Positions 50,219 to 60,033 of a DNA stretch of 64,000 nt are shown here, in pieces (position 1 is the stretch's first letter; the number at the start of each line of letters is the position of its first letter). Made by a program: the position numbers and the translations under genes. The stretch comes from Pinisolibacter aquiterrae. GTDB taxonomy: Bacteria; Pseudomonadota; Alphaproteobacteria; Rhizobiales; Ancalomicrobiaceae. The DNA lies in the NCBI RefSeq assembly GCF_019160155.1, contig NZ_JAFNIH010000042.1:1-64000 (forward strand), in the 5' to 3' direction. Under the pieces are notes generated by a model, which saw nothing but the letters and a program-made list of their open reading frames with translations, made no database searches and was not told where the DNA came from.

Positions 50219-51354
50219 TCACACACTTCTTCCTCAAGGGCCTCGATCGCCGCGTCTCGCTCGCGCTCCTCCTGATCCTCGCCGTCGCGGTGCTCGTGCC
50301 GGTGCTCAATCTGGTGGTGCCGGAAGGGTCCCCCTTCCATCTGCCGAACTACCTGCTGACGCTCTTCGGCAAATACGCGACCTATGCCGCGCTCGCCCTC
50401 GCGCTCGATCTGGTGTGGGGCTATTGCGGGATCCTGTCGCTCGGCCACGGCGCCTTCTTCGCGCTCGGCGGCTACGCCATGGGCATGTATCTGATGCGCC
50501 AGATCGGCACGCGCGGCGTCTACGGCGATCCCGTCCTGCCCGATTTCATGGTGTTCCTGAACTGGAAGGAACTGCCCTGGTACTGGTGGGGCTTCGACCA
50601 TTTCGCCTTCGCGGCGGTGATGGTGGTGCTGGTGCCGGGCCTGCTCGCGCTCGTCTTCGGCGGCCTCGCCTTCCGCTCGCGCGTCACCGGCGTCTATCTG
50701 TCGATCATCACCCAGGCGATGACCTACGCCCTGTTGCTCGCCTTCTTCCGCAACGACATGGGCTTCGGCGGCAACAACGGCCTGACCGACTTCAAGGACA
50801 TCCTCGGCTTCAACGTCCAGGCCGACGGCACCCGCGCGGTCCTGTTCTCGCTCTCCTGCCTGACGGTGGCGGCGGGCCTGCTGATCTCCGGCGGAATCGT
50901 CAATTCCAAGCTCGGCAAGGTGCTGGTGGCGATCCGCGACGCGGAGAGCCGCACCCGCTTCATCGGCTACCGCGTCGCGACCTACAAGACCTTCGTCTTC
51001 GTGGTCTCGGCGATGCTCGCCGGTATCGCCGGCGCCCTCTACGTGCCGCAGGTCGGCATCATCAACCCGGGCGAATTCTCGCCCGCCAATTCGATCGAGG
51101 CGGTGATCTGGGTCGCCGTCGGCGGACGCGGCACCCTGGTCGGGCCGATCGTCGGCGCCGTGGCCGTCAACTGGGGCAAGACCTGGTTCACCGGCGTCCT
51201 GCCCGAGCTGTGGCTGTTCGCGCTCGGCGCCCTGTTCGTGCTGGTGACGCTGTTCCTGCCCAAGGGCATCGTCGGCACCTGGAGCGACTGGCGGGCGAAG
51301 CGCAAGGCCGCCCCGCCCTCCGACCCGACGCCCGCGCCGGTTCCGGCGGAGTGA
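50215..51354 (+). CDS. urtC: Urea ABC transporter permease UrtC
   Basis: A 379-aa LivM-type permease subunit with about nine helices. Family stretches: LALALDLVWGYCGILSLGHGAFFALGGYAMGMYLMRQIG, FLNWKELPWYWWGF, FFRNDMGFGGNNGLTDFKDILGF, VAIRDAESRTRFIGYRVATYKTFVFVVSA (EAA loop contacting the ATPases). Translationally coupled to urtB. The C-terminus is Pro/Ala-rich. Confidence 0.95.
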   Translation: MITHFFLKGLDRRVSLALLLILAVAVLVPVLNLVVPEGSPFHLPNYLLTLFGKYATYAALALALDLVWGYCGILSLGHGAFFALGGYAMGMYLMRQIGTRGVYGDPVLPDFMVFLNWKELPWYWWGFDHFAFAAVMVVLVPGLLALVFGGLAFRSRVTGVYLSIITQAMTYALLLAFFRNDMGFGGNNGLTDFKDILGFNVQADGTRAVLFSLSCLTVAAGLLISGGIVNSKLGKVLVAIRDAESRTRFIGYRVATYKTFVFVVSAMLAGIAGALYVPQVGIINPGEFSPANSIEAVIWVAVGGRGTLVGPIVGAVAVNWGKTWFTGVLPELWLFALGALFVLVTLFLPKGIVGTWSDWRAKRKAAPPSDPTPAPVPAE

Positions 51355-51418
51355 CGGTCATGGCTGAGACGGCGATCGCTCCCGGAACGGCTTCTCTCGT
51401 GCTGCTGCCTCGCGCGGA

Positions 51419-51535
51419 GGTCCTTCATCCAGAGGTGCGAGCAGAGCGAGCCTCGAAGGACGAAGGGCCGTGTGGCACCGCGCGTCGAGGCTTTGCCCTT
51501 CGACGCCCGTCCTTCGGCCGGGCACCTCAGGGTGA
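51419..51535. repeat. Rhizobiales-type REP palindrome inside the urt operon
   Basis: The 343-bp gap between urtC and urtD contains no gene. It holds a two-armed intergenic repeat: GGTCCTTCATCCAGAGGTGC..GAGCGAGCCTCGAAGGACG (51419-51471) and, inverted, CCTTCGACGCCCGTCCTTCGG..GGCACCTCAGGGTGAAG (about 51498-51535). This CCTTCGAGGCTC...GCACCTCAGGATGA pattern is common between genes of rhizobia and relatives. It would form a long stem in the urt transcript and may separate permease from ATPase expression. Confidence 0.7.
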
Positions 51536-51697
51536 AGCCGAACGGGAAGAGACCCCCTCGGGCCACGTTTCCCAGCGATCCGCCGTTCGGGCCTCGTTCC
51601 CCTTCGCTCTTTCGGGGACCCAGCCTGAAATCACGGCATCGCGCGACGGACGTCCGCCCGCCATCGACACTCTCACCCTTCCCAGGAGCCGCCGATC

Positions 51698-52459
<762 letters not shown>

Positions 52460-52462
52460 GAC

Positions 52463-53158
52463 ATGCTGAAAGTCGACGAGATCGATCTCTTCTACGGCGC
52501 CGCCCAGGCCCTGCGCGGCGTCTCCACGAAAGCCGAGATCGGCGAGATCACCTGCGTGCTCGGCCGCAACGGCGTCGGCAAGACCTCGCTGATGCGCGCC
52601 ATCGTCGGCCAACAGCCGATTTCGAGCGGCACGATCACCTGGGAGGGCAAGGATCTCGGCCGGATGCCGCCTTACGATCGCGCCCGCGCCGGCATCGCCT
52701 TCGTGCCCCAGGGCCGCGAGATCTTCCCGCTCCTGACGGTCGAGGAGAACCTCCAGTCGGGCTTCGCCTGCCTGCCGCGCGGCGAGCGCACCATCCCCGA
52801 CGAGGTCTTCGAGCTCTTCCCCGTCCTCGCCGACATGATGCGGCGGCGCGGCGGCGACCTCTCCGGCGGTCAGCAACAGCAGTTGGCGATCGGCCGCGCG
52901 CTGGTCACCCGGCCCCGACTCCTCGTCCTCGACGAGCCGACCGAGGGCATCCAGCCCTCGATCATCAAGGACATCGGCCGCGCGCTCGAATATCTGCGCG
53001 GCAAGGGCACCATGGCGATCGTGCTGGTCGAGCAGTATTTCGACTTCGCCCGTGACCTCGCCGACCACTACACGGTGCTCGATCGCGGCGAGGTGGTGAT
53101 CGAGGGCTCGAAGGACACGGTCGATCCGGAAGCCGTCCGCGCCAAGATCGCGGTGTGA
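52463..53158 (+). CDS. urtE: Urea ABC transporter ATP-binding protein UrtE
   Basis: A 231-aa LivF-type ATPase. Walker A GRNGVGKTS, Q-loop FVPQGREIFPLLTVEENL, signature LSGGQQQQLAIGRAL, Walker B LLVLDEPTEGIQPSII, H-loop region ILVEQYFDFARDLADHYTVLDRG. It starts 3 bp after urtD, and completes urtABCDE. No urease structural genes follow in this window, so urea must be degraded by enzymes encoded elsewhere. Confidence 0.95.
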   Translation: MLKVDEIDLFYGAAQALRGVSTKAEIGEITCVLGRNGVGKTSLMRAIVGQQPISSGTITWEGKDLGRMPPYDRARAGIAFVPQGREIFPLLTVEENLQSGFACLPRGERTIPDEVFELFPVLADMMRRRGGDLSGGQQQQLAIGRALVTRPRLLVLDEPTEGIQPSIIKDIGRALEYLRGKGTMAIVLVEQYFDFARDLADHYTVLDRGEVVIEGSKDTVDPEAVRAKIAV

Positions 53159-53165
53159 GCCCGGC

Positions 53166-53185
53166 CCGGCTCGCGAGCGAGCCGG
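53166..53185. terminator. Hairpin between urtE and the convergent DUF4405 gene
   Basis: CCGGCTCG-CGAG-CGAGCCGG, a perfect 8-bp stem in the 46-bp gap between convergent stops, likely a shared terminator. Confidence 0.6.
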
Positions 53186-53204
53186 CTCGGCCCTCGTCCG
53201 GCCG

Positions 53205-53711
53205 TCAATGCGGCAGGATCACCGAGAAGATCACGTGACGCTCCTCCTTTCCGCCCGCCTTGGCGGCGGCGGAGAGCGAGGTGTCGTGGCTGACGCCCTT
53301 GAGCCCGACCCGCTCCAGGCGCTTGTCGATCTCCGCCTCGGAAACCTTGAGCACCGGCGCCAGATCGGCGATGCGCGCGTCGCCCATCGCCCGGTACATC
53401 GCCGCCTGCGGATTGCCGCCGATGCCGCCGAGCTCCATCACGCCGGGAACGGCGAAGGCCAGAGCCGCCACCAGCGAGACGCCGAGCGGCCACATCAGCC
53501 AGCCGCGCTTGAAATAGCTCGTCATCGGCAGCCAGTTCTTCCAGATGTGCAGCGCGAAGGGCACGATCAGCACCAGGCTGAGCCACTCGTGCATGCCGCG
53601 GAAGGCGGCCGTGCCGACGTGGAAGAACAGCGAGAGCCCCGAGATCAGCGAGATCACGAAGAGCCCCGTGACGAAGGGCGTGGCGTAGCGATTGACGATG
53701 TCGCGAAACAT
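53205..53711 (-). CDS. DUF4405 cytochrome b-like membrane protein
   Basis: A 168-aa protein. It has three or so helices in the first half (NRYATPFVTGLFVISLISGLSLFFHVG, HEWLSLVLIVPFALHIWKNW) with His in positions (HVGTAAFRGMHEW, LHIWKNW) that look like heme or metal ligands of cytochrome b561-like DUF4405 proteins. The C-terminal half is soluble, with a helical ADLAPVLKVSEAEIDKRLERVG segment. Function is unknown; an electron-transfer or heme-related role is inferred from the His pattern. Convergent with urtE. Confidence 0.8.
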   Translation of the reverse strand: MFRDIVNRYATPFVTGLFVISLISGLSLFFHVGTAAFRGMHEWLSLVLIVPFALHIWKNWLPMTSYFKRGWLMWPLGVSLVAALAFAVPGVMELGGIGGNPQAAMYRAMGDARIADLAPVLKVSEAEIDKRLERVGLKGVSHDTSLSAAAKAGGKEERHVIFSVILPH

Positions 53712-53923
53712 GAGAACCCCCGAGCGGTACGTTCGTCGCCGACATTCCTCCGGCGACGCCCCGAGCCATGCGCCCGGCCCGCAGGCCGCTCAAGTTAACT
53801 CCGAGAAAGGTAGCCGTCGCGTCGAACTTTCGAGAGGCGGCTCGGCCACGAAAAACGCGCGCCGATCACTCGTGCGCGCGTCCGATCGTCGCAGGCGAGG
53901 AATCCGCCCTCGGGCGGAGCCGA

Positions 53924-54670
53924 TCAGGGCTTGGGCGCCGCCGGGGCGGGCGCGGGCGCCGGAGCCTCGCCGCCGAGCTTCTTGGCGGCTTCCTCGGCGC
54001 GCTTCTGCAGTTCCTGCTGAAGCTGCTCCTGGCTCTGCTGGCCGGCGTTGGGATCGATGCCCGGGCCTTCCGCCGCCGTCTTGAAGGTCGACAGCAGGAA
54101 CGGGAACGACATCGGCTTCTGCTGAATGTTGAGCGAGGTGACGATCAGCGCCTTGCCCTTCTTCATCTCGGCGACGGTCGCGTCCGACATCTCCATTTCG
54201 GCGTAGCAGGCGTTGGGGAAGCAGATCGTGTACTTCGCCTCCTGCTGCTTGCCCTTGTCGACCTGGACGCGCATGCCCGGCTGGATCAGCACCACCGGCG
54301 GCACGGCGATCAGCAGCACCTTCTTGGCGTCGCCCTCGATGTCGCGCAGTGCGACCGAGGCGACGAGCTGGCCCTCGGCCGAGCGCACTTCCTTGGCGAC
54401 CAGACAGACGTTCTTCTTGTCCGCGTCCTTGGAGCAGATCTTGACCCAGGGCAGCGGATCCTCGGCGGCGGCCTCTTCCTTGGCCGGGGCCGGCTTGGCG
54501 GCGGCGGCGGGCTTCGGCGCGGCCTTGGCCGGCGGGGTCGGAGCCGGCGTCTGCGCCTGGGCGATCACCGGCGCGGCGACGAAGGCGAGCGCCGCGACGG
54601 CGGCGAGGAGCGTGCGGCCGAGACCGCTCTCGATCGTCGGAAGCATCGGGCGAAGGGAGCTGTCAGCCAT
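53924..54670 (-). CDS. Invasion-associated locus B (IalB) family protein
   Basis: A 248-aa envelope protein with a signal peptide near residues 15-40 (LLAAVAALAFVAAPVIAQAQT), then a Pro/Ala/Lys-rich linker (about 42-75) and an IalB domain: WVKICSKDADKKNVCLVAKEV, VLLIAVPPVVLIQPGMRVQVD, CFPNACYAEMEMSD. The paired Cys are conserved. A Gln-rich coiled stretch and Ala/Pro-rich tail follow. IalB proteins are found in many Alphaproteobacteria, including free-living ones, so invasion is not implied. Confidence 0.9.
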   Translation of the reverse strand: MADSSLRPMLPTIESGLGRTLLAAVAALAFVAAPVIAQAQTPAPTPPAKAAPKPAAAAKPAPAKEEAAAEDPLPWVKICSKDADKKNVCLVAKEVRSAEGQLVASVALRDIEGDAKKVLLIAVPPVVLIQPGMRVQVDKGKQQEAKYTICFPNACYAEMEMSDATVAEMKKGKALIVTSLNIQQKPMSFPFLLSTFKTAAEGPGIDPNAGQQSQEQLQQELQKRAEEAAKKLGGEAPAPAPAPAAPKP

Positions 54671-55016
54671 GAAAACCACATCCTCGAAGTAGACCGCGTC
54701 GTCGATCCGAGACAGGCATCCCGTGTCCCCAGACGGAAGTCCGCGACGAAATTCCGACATCGCCTCGAATCGCCCGTGACCGCGATCACGACGACCGAAG
54801 GTTCGAACCGCGCTTTGCCGTCCGATCTGGGCGAAACCATGATCGTCCGCGCGGCATCGATCCATAGCCTCTCGCCGCCGGGATTTCCAGCCTCGCTTCG
54901 GTCTTTCCGCCGGGACACGCGCAACCGCCTCGGGGAGCGGCGATCGCCCCGGCGCCGTCCCGTGCTAGCATCGCACCCGAGATTCGCCCCGACACGGACG
55001 ACAGGAGACCCGATCG
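54671..55016. other. Divergent intergenic region between the IalB gene and the YejA-like gene
   Basis: A 346-bp spacer with no supported gene. It contains the promoters for both directions and the AGGAG ribosome site (about 55003-55007) used by the binding-protein gene. I saw no clear palindrome. Confidence 0.4.
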
Positions 55017-56936
55017 TTGCGACGACGGATGCCGATACGCGGCTCGATCATCGGCCGTGCCGTCGTGGCGGCGGCGCGCGACCTCGGCCGCCGCCTCGGC
55101 CGGGCCCTGCCGCTCGGCCTCGCGCTCGCCGTGGCGCTCGGCGGCGGCCTCGCCTCGATCGTCCCCGCCGCCGCCGAGCCGCGCCCGGCCATCGCCATGC
55201 ACGGCGCCCCGCGTCTGACGCCCGGCTGGGATCACGTCCCCTGGGCCGATCCGGCCGCGCCCAAGGGCGGGCGCATCACCCTCGGCGTCGTCGGTTCCTT
55301 CGACCAGCTCAATCCCTTCGTCTTCCGCGGCAATCCGGCGGCGGGCCTGCGCGGCGGCGCCGAGGGCTCGAACGTCTTCGAGAGCCTGATGGATCGCGGC
55401 CTCGACGAGCCCTTCACCCTCTACGGCCTCCTCGCCGAGACGATCGACGTCGCCGACGATCTCTCCACCGTCACTTTCCGGCTCGACCCCGCCGCCCGCT
55501 TCTCCGATCGCACGCCCGTCACGCCCGAGGACGTGGTCTTCTCCTTCGAGACCCTGCGCGAGAAGGGCCTGCCCTACATGCGCGCCAATTATCGCGACGT
55601 CGAAGGCGTGGAGAAGGTCGACGACCGCACCGTCCGTTTTCGCCTGAAGTCGGCGGAGAACCGCGAGCTGCCGCTGATCCTCGGCCTGATGCCGATCCTG
55701 CCGGCGCACGATTGGAAGGATCGCGACTTCGAGGCGACCCGGATCGACCCGCCGATCGGCTCCGGCCCCTATCGCGTCACCACCGTGGAGCCCGGCGCCC
55801 GCCTCGTGCTCACCCGCGATCCCGACTATTGGGCCAAGGACCGGCCGGTGCGGCGCGGCCTCTACAATGCCGACGAGTTGCGCTGGGACTACTACCGCGA
55901 CCGCAATTCGATGATCGAGTCCTTCAAGAAGGGCCTCGTCGACCTGACGTCGGAGAGCGACCCCGGCCGCTGGTCGACGGCCTATGATTTCCCCGCCGCC
56001 CGCGAGGGTCTGGTGGTCAAGGAGACGATCCCGCTCGACGTGCCGCGCGGCATGACCGGCTTCGCCCTCAACACCCGCCGCCCGCTCTTCGCCGACGTCC
56101 GCGTCCGCGAGGCGCTGGCCCGTCTGTTCGACTTCGAATGGGCCAACCGCAACCTGTTCTGGGGTCTCTACGAGCGTCAGCACGGCTATTTCGACGGGTC
56201 GGAACTCTCCGCCTACGCCCGTCCGGCCGACGACCGAGAGCGCGCCCTCCTCGCCCCCTTCCCCGGGGCGATCGCGCCCGCCTTCCTCGACGGCTCCTGG
56301 CGGATGCCGACGACCGACGGCTCCGGCCGCGACCGCGCCGCGCTGAAGGCCGCCTTCGAGCTCCTGAAGGCCGCCGGCTGGCGGCTCGACGGCGCCCGCC
56401 TCGTCTCGCAGACGGGCGCGCCCTTCTCCTTCGAGATCCTGACCCAGACCCGCGAGCAGGAACGCCTCGCCATGGGCTGGCAACGCACCCTCGCCGCCCT
56501 CGGCATCGACGCCCGGATCCGCACCGTCGACGCCGCTCAATACGAATCGCGCCGCAGAACCTTCGATTTCGACGTGACCCTGTGGGTGTGGGCGGCCTCC
56601 GCCTCGCCCGGCAACGAGCAGATCCACCGCTGGAGTACCGGCGCAGCCGATCAGGAGGGCTCGTTCAATCTGCCCGGCGTGAAGAACCCGGTCGCCGACG
56701 CCGCCATCACCGCGCTGATCGGCGCGCGCAGCCGCGACGACCTCGTCGCCGCCGCGCGCCTGCTCGATCGCGTTCTGATGGCGGGATTCTACGTCGTTCC
56801 GCTCTATCATCTGCCCGGACAGTGGCTCGCCCACTGGACGCGAATCGAACATCCGGCCAACACTCCCGGATCCGGTTGGACGTTGCCCGCATGGTGGGTC
56901 CGGCCGGACGAGAAGAAGGAGGGGGGGACCCCATGA
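55017..56936 (+). CDS. Family 5 extracellular solute-binding protein (YejA-like)
   Basis: A 639-aa periplasmic oligopeptide-type binding protein. The signal sequence covers residues 24-53 (LPLGLALAVALGGGLASIVPAAAEP). The mature part matches SBP_bac_5: YLAWADPAAPKGGRITLGVVGSFDQLNPFVFRG-like start, TFRLDPAARFSDRTPVTPEDVVFSFETLREKG, GSGPYRV, RDYWAKD-like stretch, YYRDRNSMIESFKKGLVDLTSE, and GFALNTRRPLFADVRVREALARLFDFEW. The pattern YDPYYRDR...GL..RE is YejA-type. The TTG at 55017 fits an AGGAG nine bases upstream; the ATG at 55029 is also possible. No permease or ATPase genes are next to it. Stops inside the next start (ATGA). Confidence 0.9.
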   Translation: MRRRMPIRGSIIGRAVVAAARDLGRRLGRALPLGLALAVALGGGLASIVPAAAEPRPAIAMHGAPRLTPGWDHVPWADPAAPKGGRITLGVVGSFDQLNPFVFRGNPAAGLRGGAEGSNVFESLMDRGLDEPFTLYGLLAETIDVADDLSTVTFRLDPAARFSDRTPVTPEDVVFSFETLREKGLPYMRANYRDVEGVEKVDDRTVRFRLKSAENRELPLILGLMPILPAHDWKDRDFEATRIDPPIGSGPYRVTTVEPGARLVLTRDPDYWAKDRPVRRGLYNADELRWDYYRDRNSMIESFKKGLVDLTSESDPGRWSTAYDFPAAREGLVVKETIPLDVPRGMTGFALNTRRPLFADVRVREALARLFDFEWANRNLFWGLYERQHGYFDGSELSAYARPADDRERALLAPFPGAIAPAFLDGSWRMPTTDGSGRDRAALKAAFELLKAAGWRLDGARLVSQTGAPFSFEILTQTREQERLAMGWQRTLAALGIDARIRTVDAAQYESRRRTFDFDVTLWVWAASASPGNEQIHRWSTGAADQEGSFNLPGVKNPVADAAITALIGARSRDDLVAAARLLDRVLMAGFYVVPLYHLPGQWLAHWTRIEHPANTPGSGWTLPAWWVRPDEKKEGGTP

Positions 56937-58639
56937 TCGTCGCACGCGAGGACGAATCCCGCGCTCATGCCGCGACCGGCGCCTGGGGTCGCGTCACCCT
57001 CGACCAGATCGCCGCGCGCAACGCCGAGACGCGCCCCGACCACCCGGCGCTGATCGACTTCGCCGATCGCCCCGAGTGGACCGGCGGCGCGGGCGAAACC
57101 CTCACCTGGAAGGATCTCAACACCCGGATCGAGGCGCTCGCCGCCTTCTTCGCCGCGGTCGGCCTCCAGACCGACACCGTCGTCGCCTTCCAGATGCCGC
57201 CGACCGTCGACGCGGTCGTGACCTTCCTCGCCTGCTCGCGCGCCGGCCTGATCGTCGCGCCGCTGCCGCTCGGCGCCCGCGAGGCCGAAGTCACCGAACA
57301 TTGCCGGCGTCTCGGCGCCCGCGCGATCGTCACCGTCGCCCGCACCGAGACCGAGACCCACGGCGAGCGCCTGCGCGACGTCGCCGCCGATCTCTTCCAG
57401 ATCCGCTTCGTCTTCGGCGCCGGGGGAGATCTTCCCGACGGACTGGTCGACCTCAGGCTGGTGTTCGAGGAGGCCGCCTCGCTCGGCGCCGCGCCCGAGG
57501 TCGCCCGCAAGGGCAATCCGGCCGACCACGCCCTCACCGTCGAGATCGCCACCCTGCCGGAGGATCCCGCCGGCGCCGCCGCGACCGGCGAGGGCGCGCG
57601 CGATCTGCCGCTGCCGCGCTCGCACAATCATTGGGTCGCGACCGGCCTGATGACCCTGCTCGAGGCGGGGATCGGCGCCGATTCGGTGCTGCTCACCCCC
57701 TTCGCGCTGTCCGGCGCCGTCGGCACCGGCGTCGCCCTGGTGCCCTGGCTGATCGCCGGCGCGACCCTGGTGATCGGCCTGCCGCGCGCCACCGACGCCC
57801 TCGCCGCCGAGGCCGAGCGCACCGGCGCCACCCATGTGGCGATCCCCGTGCGCTTCGCCGCCCGTCTCGCCGACCGCCTCGCCGCCCGCCGTCTCGAGAC
57901 GACGCTGCTGGCGATCGCAGACGACGAGCCGCACGATCGCCCGATGCCCAAGGGAGTCGCGATCGTCGACGTGGTGCCGCTCGGCGCCTACGGTCTGGTG
58001 GCGCGCCGCCGGCTCGATCCGGTCGTCGCCCGTCCGCTGCCGGTCGGGTCCTGCGGCGCGCCGGCCGACGCCGCGACCGCGCCGATCCTGCTCGAGACCC
58101 GCCTCAAGGCGGTCCCCCAGCGCGCCGGCCAGATGATCGCCGGCCGCCCGCTCGCCGGCGAGATCCAGCTGCGCGGCGCCATGGTGCCGCATTTCAACTG
58201 GCCGACCACCGCGCAGGAGCGAAAGCACCGCCCGCGCGACCCCGAGGGCTGGATGGCCTCCGGCATCGGCGCGCGCATCGTCTCCGCCCAGCCGCCGACC
58301 TTCGAACTCGCCGGCCGCGTCGACGATTCGGTGCGCATCGGCCAGGCGCTCTACGACCTCGGCGTCCTCGACGGCCTCTATCGCTCGATCGACGGCATCG
58401 CCGACGCCGCCGCGATCCTAGTCGACGGCGGCGACACCGGCCCCGCCATCGCCGCCGCCGTGGTGCCCTCCGCCGGCCACCGCATCGACGAGGCGAGCTT
58501 CCGCGAGGCCGTCGCCGCCACCCGTGTCGGCCTCGCCGAGATCCCGACCCGGGTCTTCACCGTGCCGGCGATCGCGCGCGGCCCCTCCGGCCGGGTGCTG
58601 CGGGCCGGCATGGCGCAACATCTGATGGCGCGCGGCTGA
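56933..58639 (+). CDS. Degenerate class I adenylate-forming enzyme paralogue
   Basis: A 568-aa protein with the overall AMP-binding enzyme layout: QIAARNAETRPDHPALID, TLTWKDLNTRIEALAAFFAAVGLQTDTVVAFQMPPTVDAVVTFLACSRAGLIVAPLP, and late GRVDDSVRIGQ and GRVLRA segments. However, the P-loop core (T/S-SGTTG-PK) is absent; the region reads LPLPRSHNHWVATGLMTLLEAG, the ATP-contacting YGxTE motif is not visible, and the catalytic Lys in the final PR-GK segment is replaced by GPSGRVLRAG. The protein therefore probably lacks normal adenylation and may serve another purpose. Translationally coupled to the YejA-like protein (ATGA), a puzzling pairing. The assignment is by fold pattern. Confidence 0.7.
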   Translation: MIVAREDESRAHAATGAWGRVTLDQIAARNAETRPDHPALIDFADRPEWTGGAGETLTWKDLNTRIEALAAFFAAVGLQTDTVVAFQMPPTVDAVVTFLACSRAGLIVAPLPLGAREAEVTEHCRRLGARAIVTVARTETETHGERLRDVAADLFQIRFVFGAGGDLPDGLVDLRLVFEEAASLGAAPEVARKGNPADHALTVEIATLPEDPAGAAATGEGARDLPLPRSHNHWVATGLMTLLEAGIGADSVLLTPFALSGAVGTGVALVPWLIAGATLVIGLPRATDALAAEAERTGATHVAIPVRFAARLADRLAARRLETTLLAIADDEPHDRPMPKGVAIVDVVPLGAYGLVARRRLDPVVARPLPVGSCGAPADAATAPILLETRLKAVPQRAGQMIAGRPLAGEIQLRGAMVPHFNWPTTAQERKHRPRDPEGWMASGIGARIVSAQPPTFELAGRVDDSVRIGQALYDLGVLDGLYRSIDGIADAAAILVDGGDTGPAIAAAVVPSAGHRIDEASFREAVAATRVGLAEIPTRVFTVPAIARGPSGRVLRAGMAQHLMARG

Positions 58640-58722
58640 GGGCCGCCGACCGAGACGGGTCCCGTCAAGCCGGCGTTAACGGCGCCGGCGGTAGGATTCC
58701 CCGTTCGGGAGATCCTGCCGTC

Positions 58723-60033
58723 ATGTCCTATCGTGGACGCGTCCTCGTCATCGAAGAAACGCCGCGCGCCGAGACCCGCCGTCTGTGGGAGGGGATCCGC
58801 GCCGACGGCTGGGACGTGCGCGCCCTTCCGCTCGCCCGTTCGCTCGAGCACGACGCCGTCCATCCCGACGTGGTGGTCTTGAACTTCGCCGGCACCGAGG
58901 GCGACGACGACCGCGACCGCTATCTCGACGCCGCCCTGCGCATGGCGGCCGAGCGCGGGCCGCGCCGGCCTCCGGTGGTCGCCGTCGACGAGACCCTCCG
59001 TCCCGATGCCCGCCCCGCCGGGATCGCCGACGTGTTGCGGGCGCCCTGGTCGGTCGGCCACGTCTCCGCCCGGCTCGGCTCGCTCGCCCGCCTCGCCACC
59101 ATGCGCGCCGAGATGCGGCGCCGGCTCGAGACCGCCGCCCGCTTCGGCCTGTCGCGCGCCGAGCCCGACACCGGCGCGAGCCTCCTCGACGCCCACGTCC
59201 TCGTGGTCGGCGCCGGCATCCGCTACTTCACCATCGAACGCGCGCTCGCCAAACGCTCGACCCTGATCGGCGCCTTCACCATCGACACCGCCGTCGACTA
59301 TCTGGAACGCCGCCCCTTCGACGCCGTGGTGGTCAATCTGCCGCTCGAGGACGCGATCGACTTTCTCGAGATCCTGCGCCGCAACCCGGACACCCACGCG
59401 CTCCCCGCCGTGGTGCTGACCGGCGAGGCCGATCCGCGCCTGATCGAGGCGACCCGCGACGCCGGCGCGACCGATCTCGTCTTCGCCGAGGAGGGCGAGG
59501 CCCTCTTCGCCGAGCGGGTCGAACAGGCGATGACCGAACATCGCCTGCGCCTCGCCCTCAAGGCCGCCTATGGCGACACCCGCCACGACGAGACGCTCGA
59601 TTCCGTCACCGGCCTCTACCGCCGCGCCTTCCTGATGGAACATCTCGGCGCCCTGATCGACGATGCCCGCGCCGGCGACGCGCCGCTCGCGGTGATCGGC
59701 TTCCGCATCGCCGAACTGGCCGAGATCAACGCCGAATGGGGGTGGGCCGCCGGCGATCGGCTGCTCGCCCAGGTCGGCCGGCTGATTGCGCGGCTGATCC
59801 GCGGCGAGGATCTCGCGGCGCGCGCCGGCGGCGATCGCCTCGCCCTGCTCCTGCCCGACACCGATACCGAGAGCGCCCGCCCGGTCGCCCACCGCATCGC
59901 CGGCATCCTCGAGACCACCGCCTTCTCGCTGCCCGGCGCCACCGGCCCGATGTGGGTGACGATCGACGTCGGCGTGGTCGAATTCGACGGCGTCGAGGAC
60001 GAGACCGCCCTCCTCGCCCGCGCCTTCGGCTGA
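58723..60033 (+). CDS. REC-REC-GGDEF protein with GGDRL signature (PleD/PopA-like)
   Basis: A 436-aa cytosolic signalling protein. Two receiver-like domains (about 7-130 and 153-270) precede a GGDEF domain (about 290-435). The first receiver has VLVIEETPR and DVVVLNF where the phospho-Asp loop should be; the second shows VVGAGIRY in place of the acidic cluster. The GGDEF domain is recognisable by DSVTGLYRRAFLMEHL, but the active loop reads A-R-A-G369-G370-D371-R372-L373 instead of GG(D/E)EF, so cyclase activity is doubtful. PopA of Caulobacter has the same REC-REC-GGDEF layout and degenerate receiver/active sites. A c-di-GMP-linked adaptor role is inferred. Confidence 0.78.
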   Translation: MSYRGRVLVIEETPRAETRRLWEGIRADGWDVRALPLARSLEHDAVHPDVVVLNFAGTEGDDDRDRYLDAALRMAAERGPRRPPVVAVDETLRPDARPAGIADVLRAPWSVGHVSARLGSLARLATMRAEMRRRLETAARFGLSRAEPDTGASLLDAHVLVVGAGIRYFTIERALAKRSTLIGAFTIDTAVDYLERRPFDAVVVNLPLEDAIDFLEILRRNPDTHALPAVVLTGEADPRLIEATRDAGATDLVFAEEGEALFAERVEQAMTEHRLRLALKAAYGDTRHDETLDSVTGLYRRAFLMEHLGALIDDARAGDAPLAVIGFRIAELAEINAEWGWAAGDRLLAQVGRLIARLIRGEDLAARAGGDRLALLLPDTDTESARPVAHRIAGILETTAFSLPGATGPMWVTIDVGVVEFDGVEDETALLARAFG

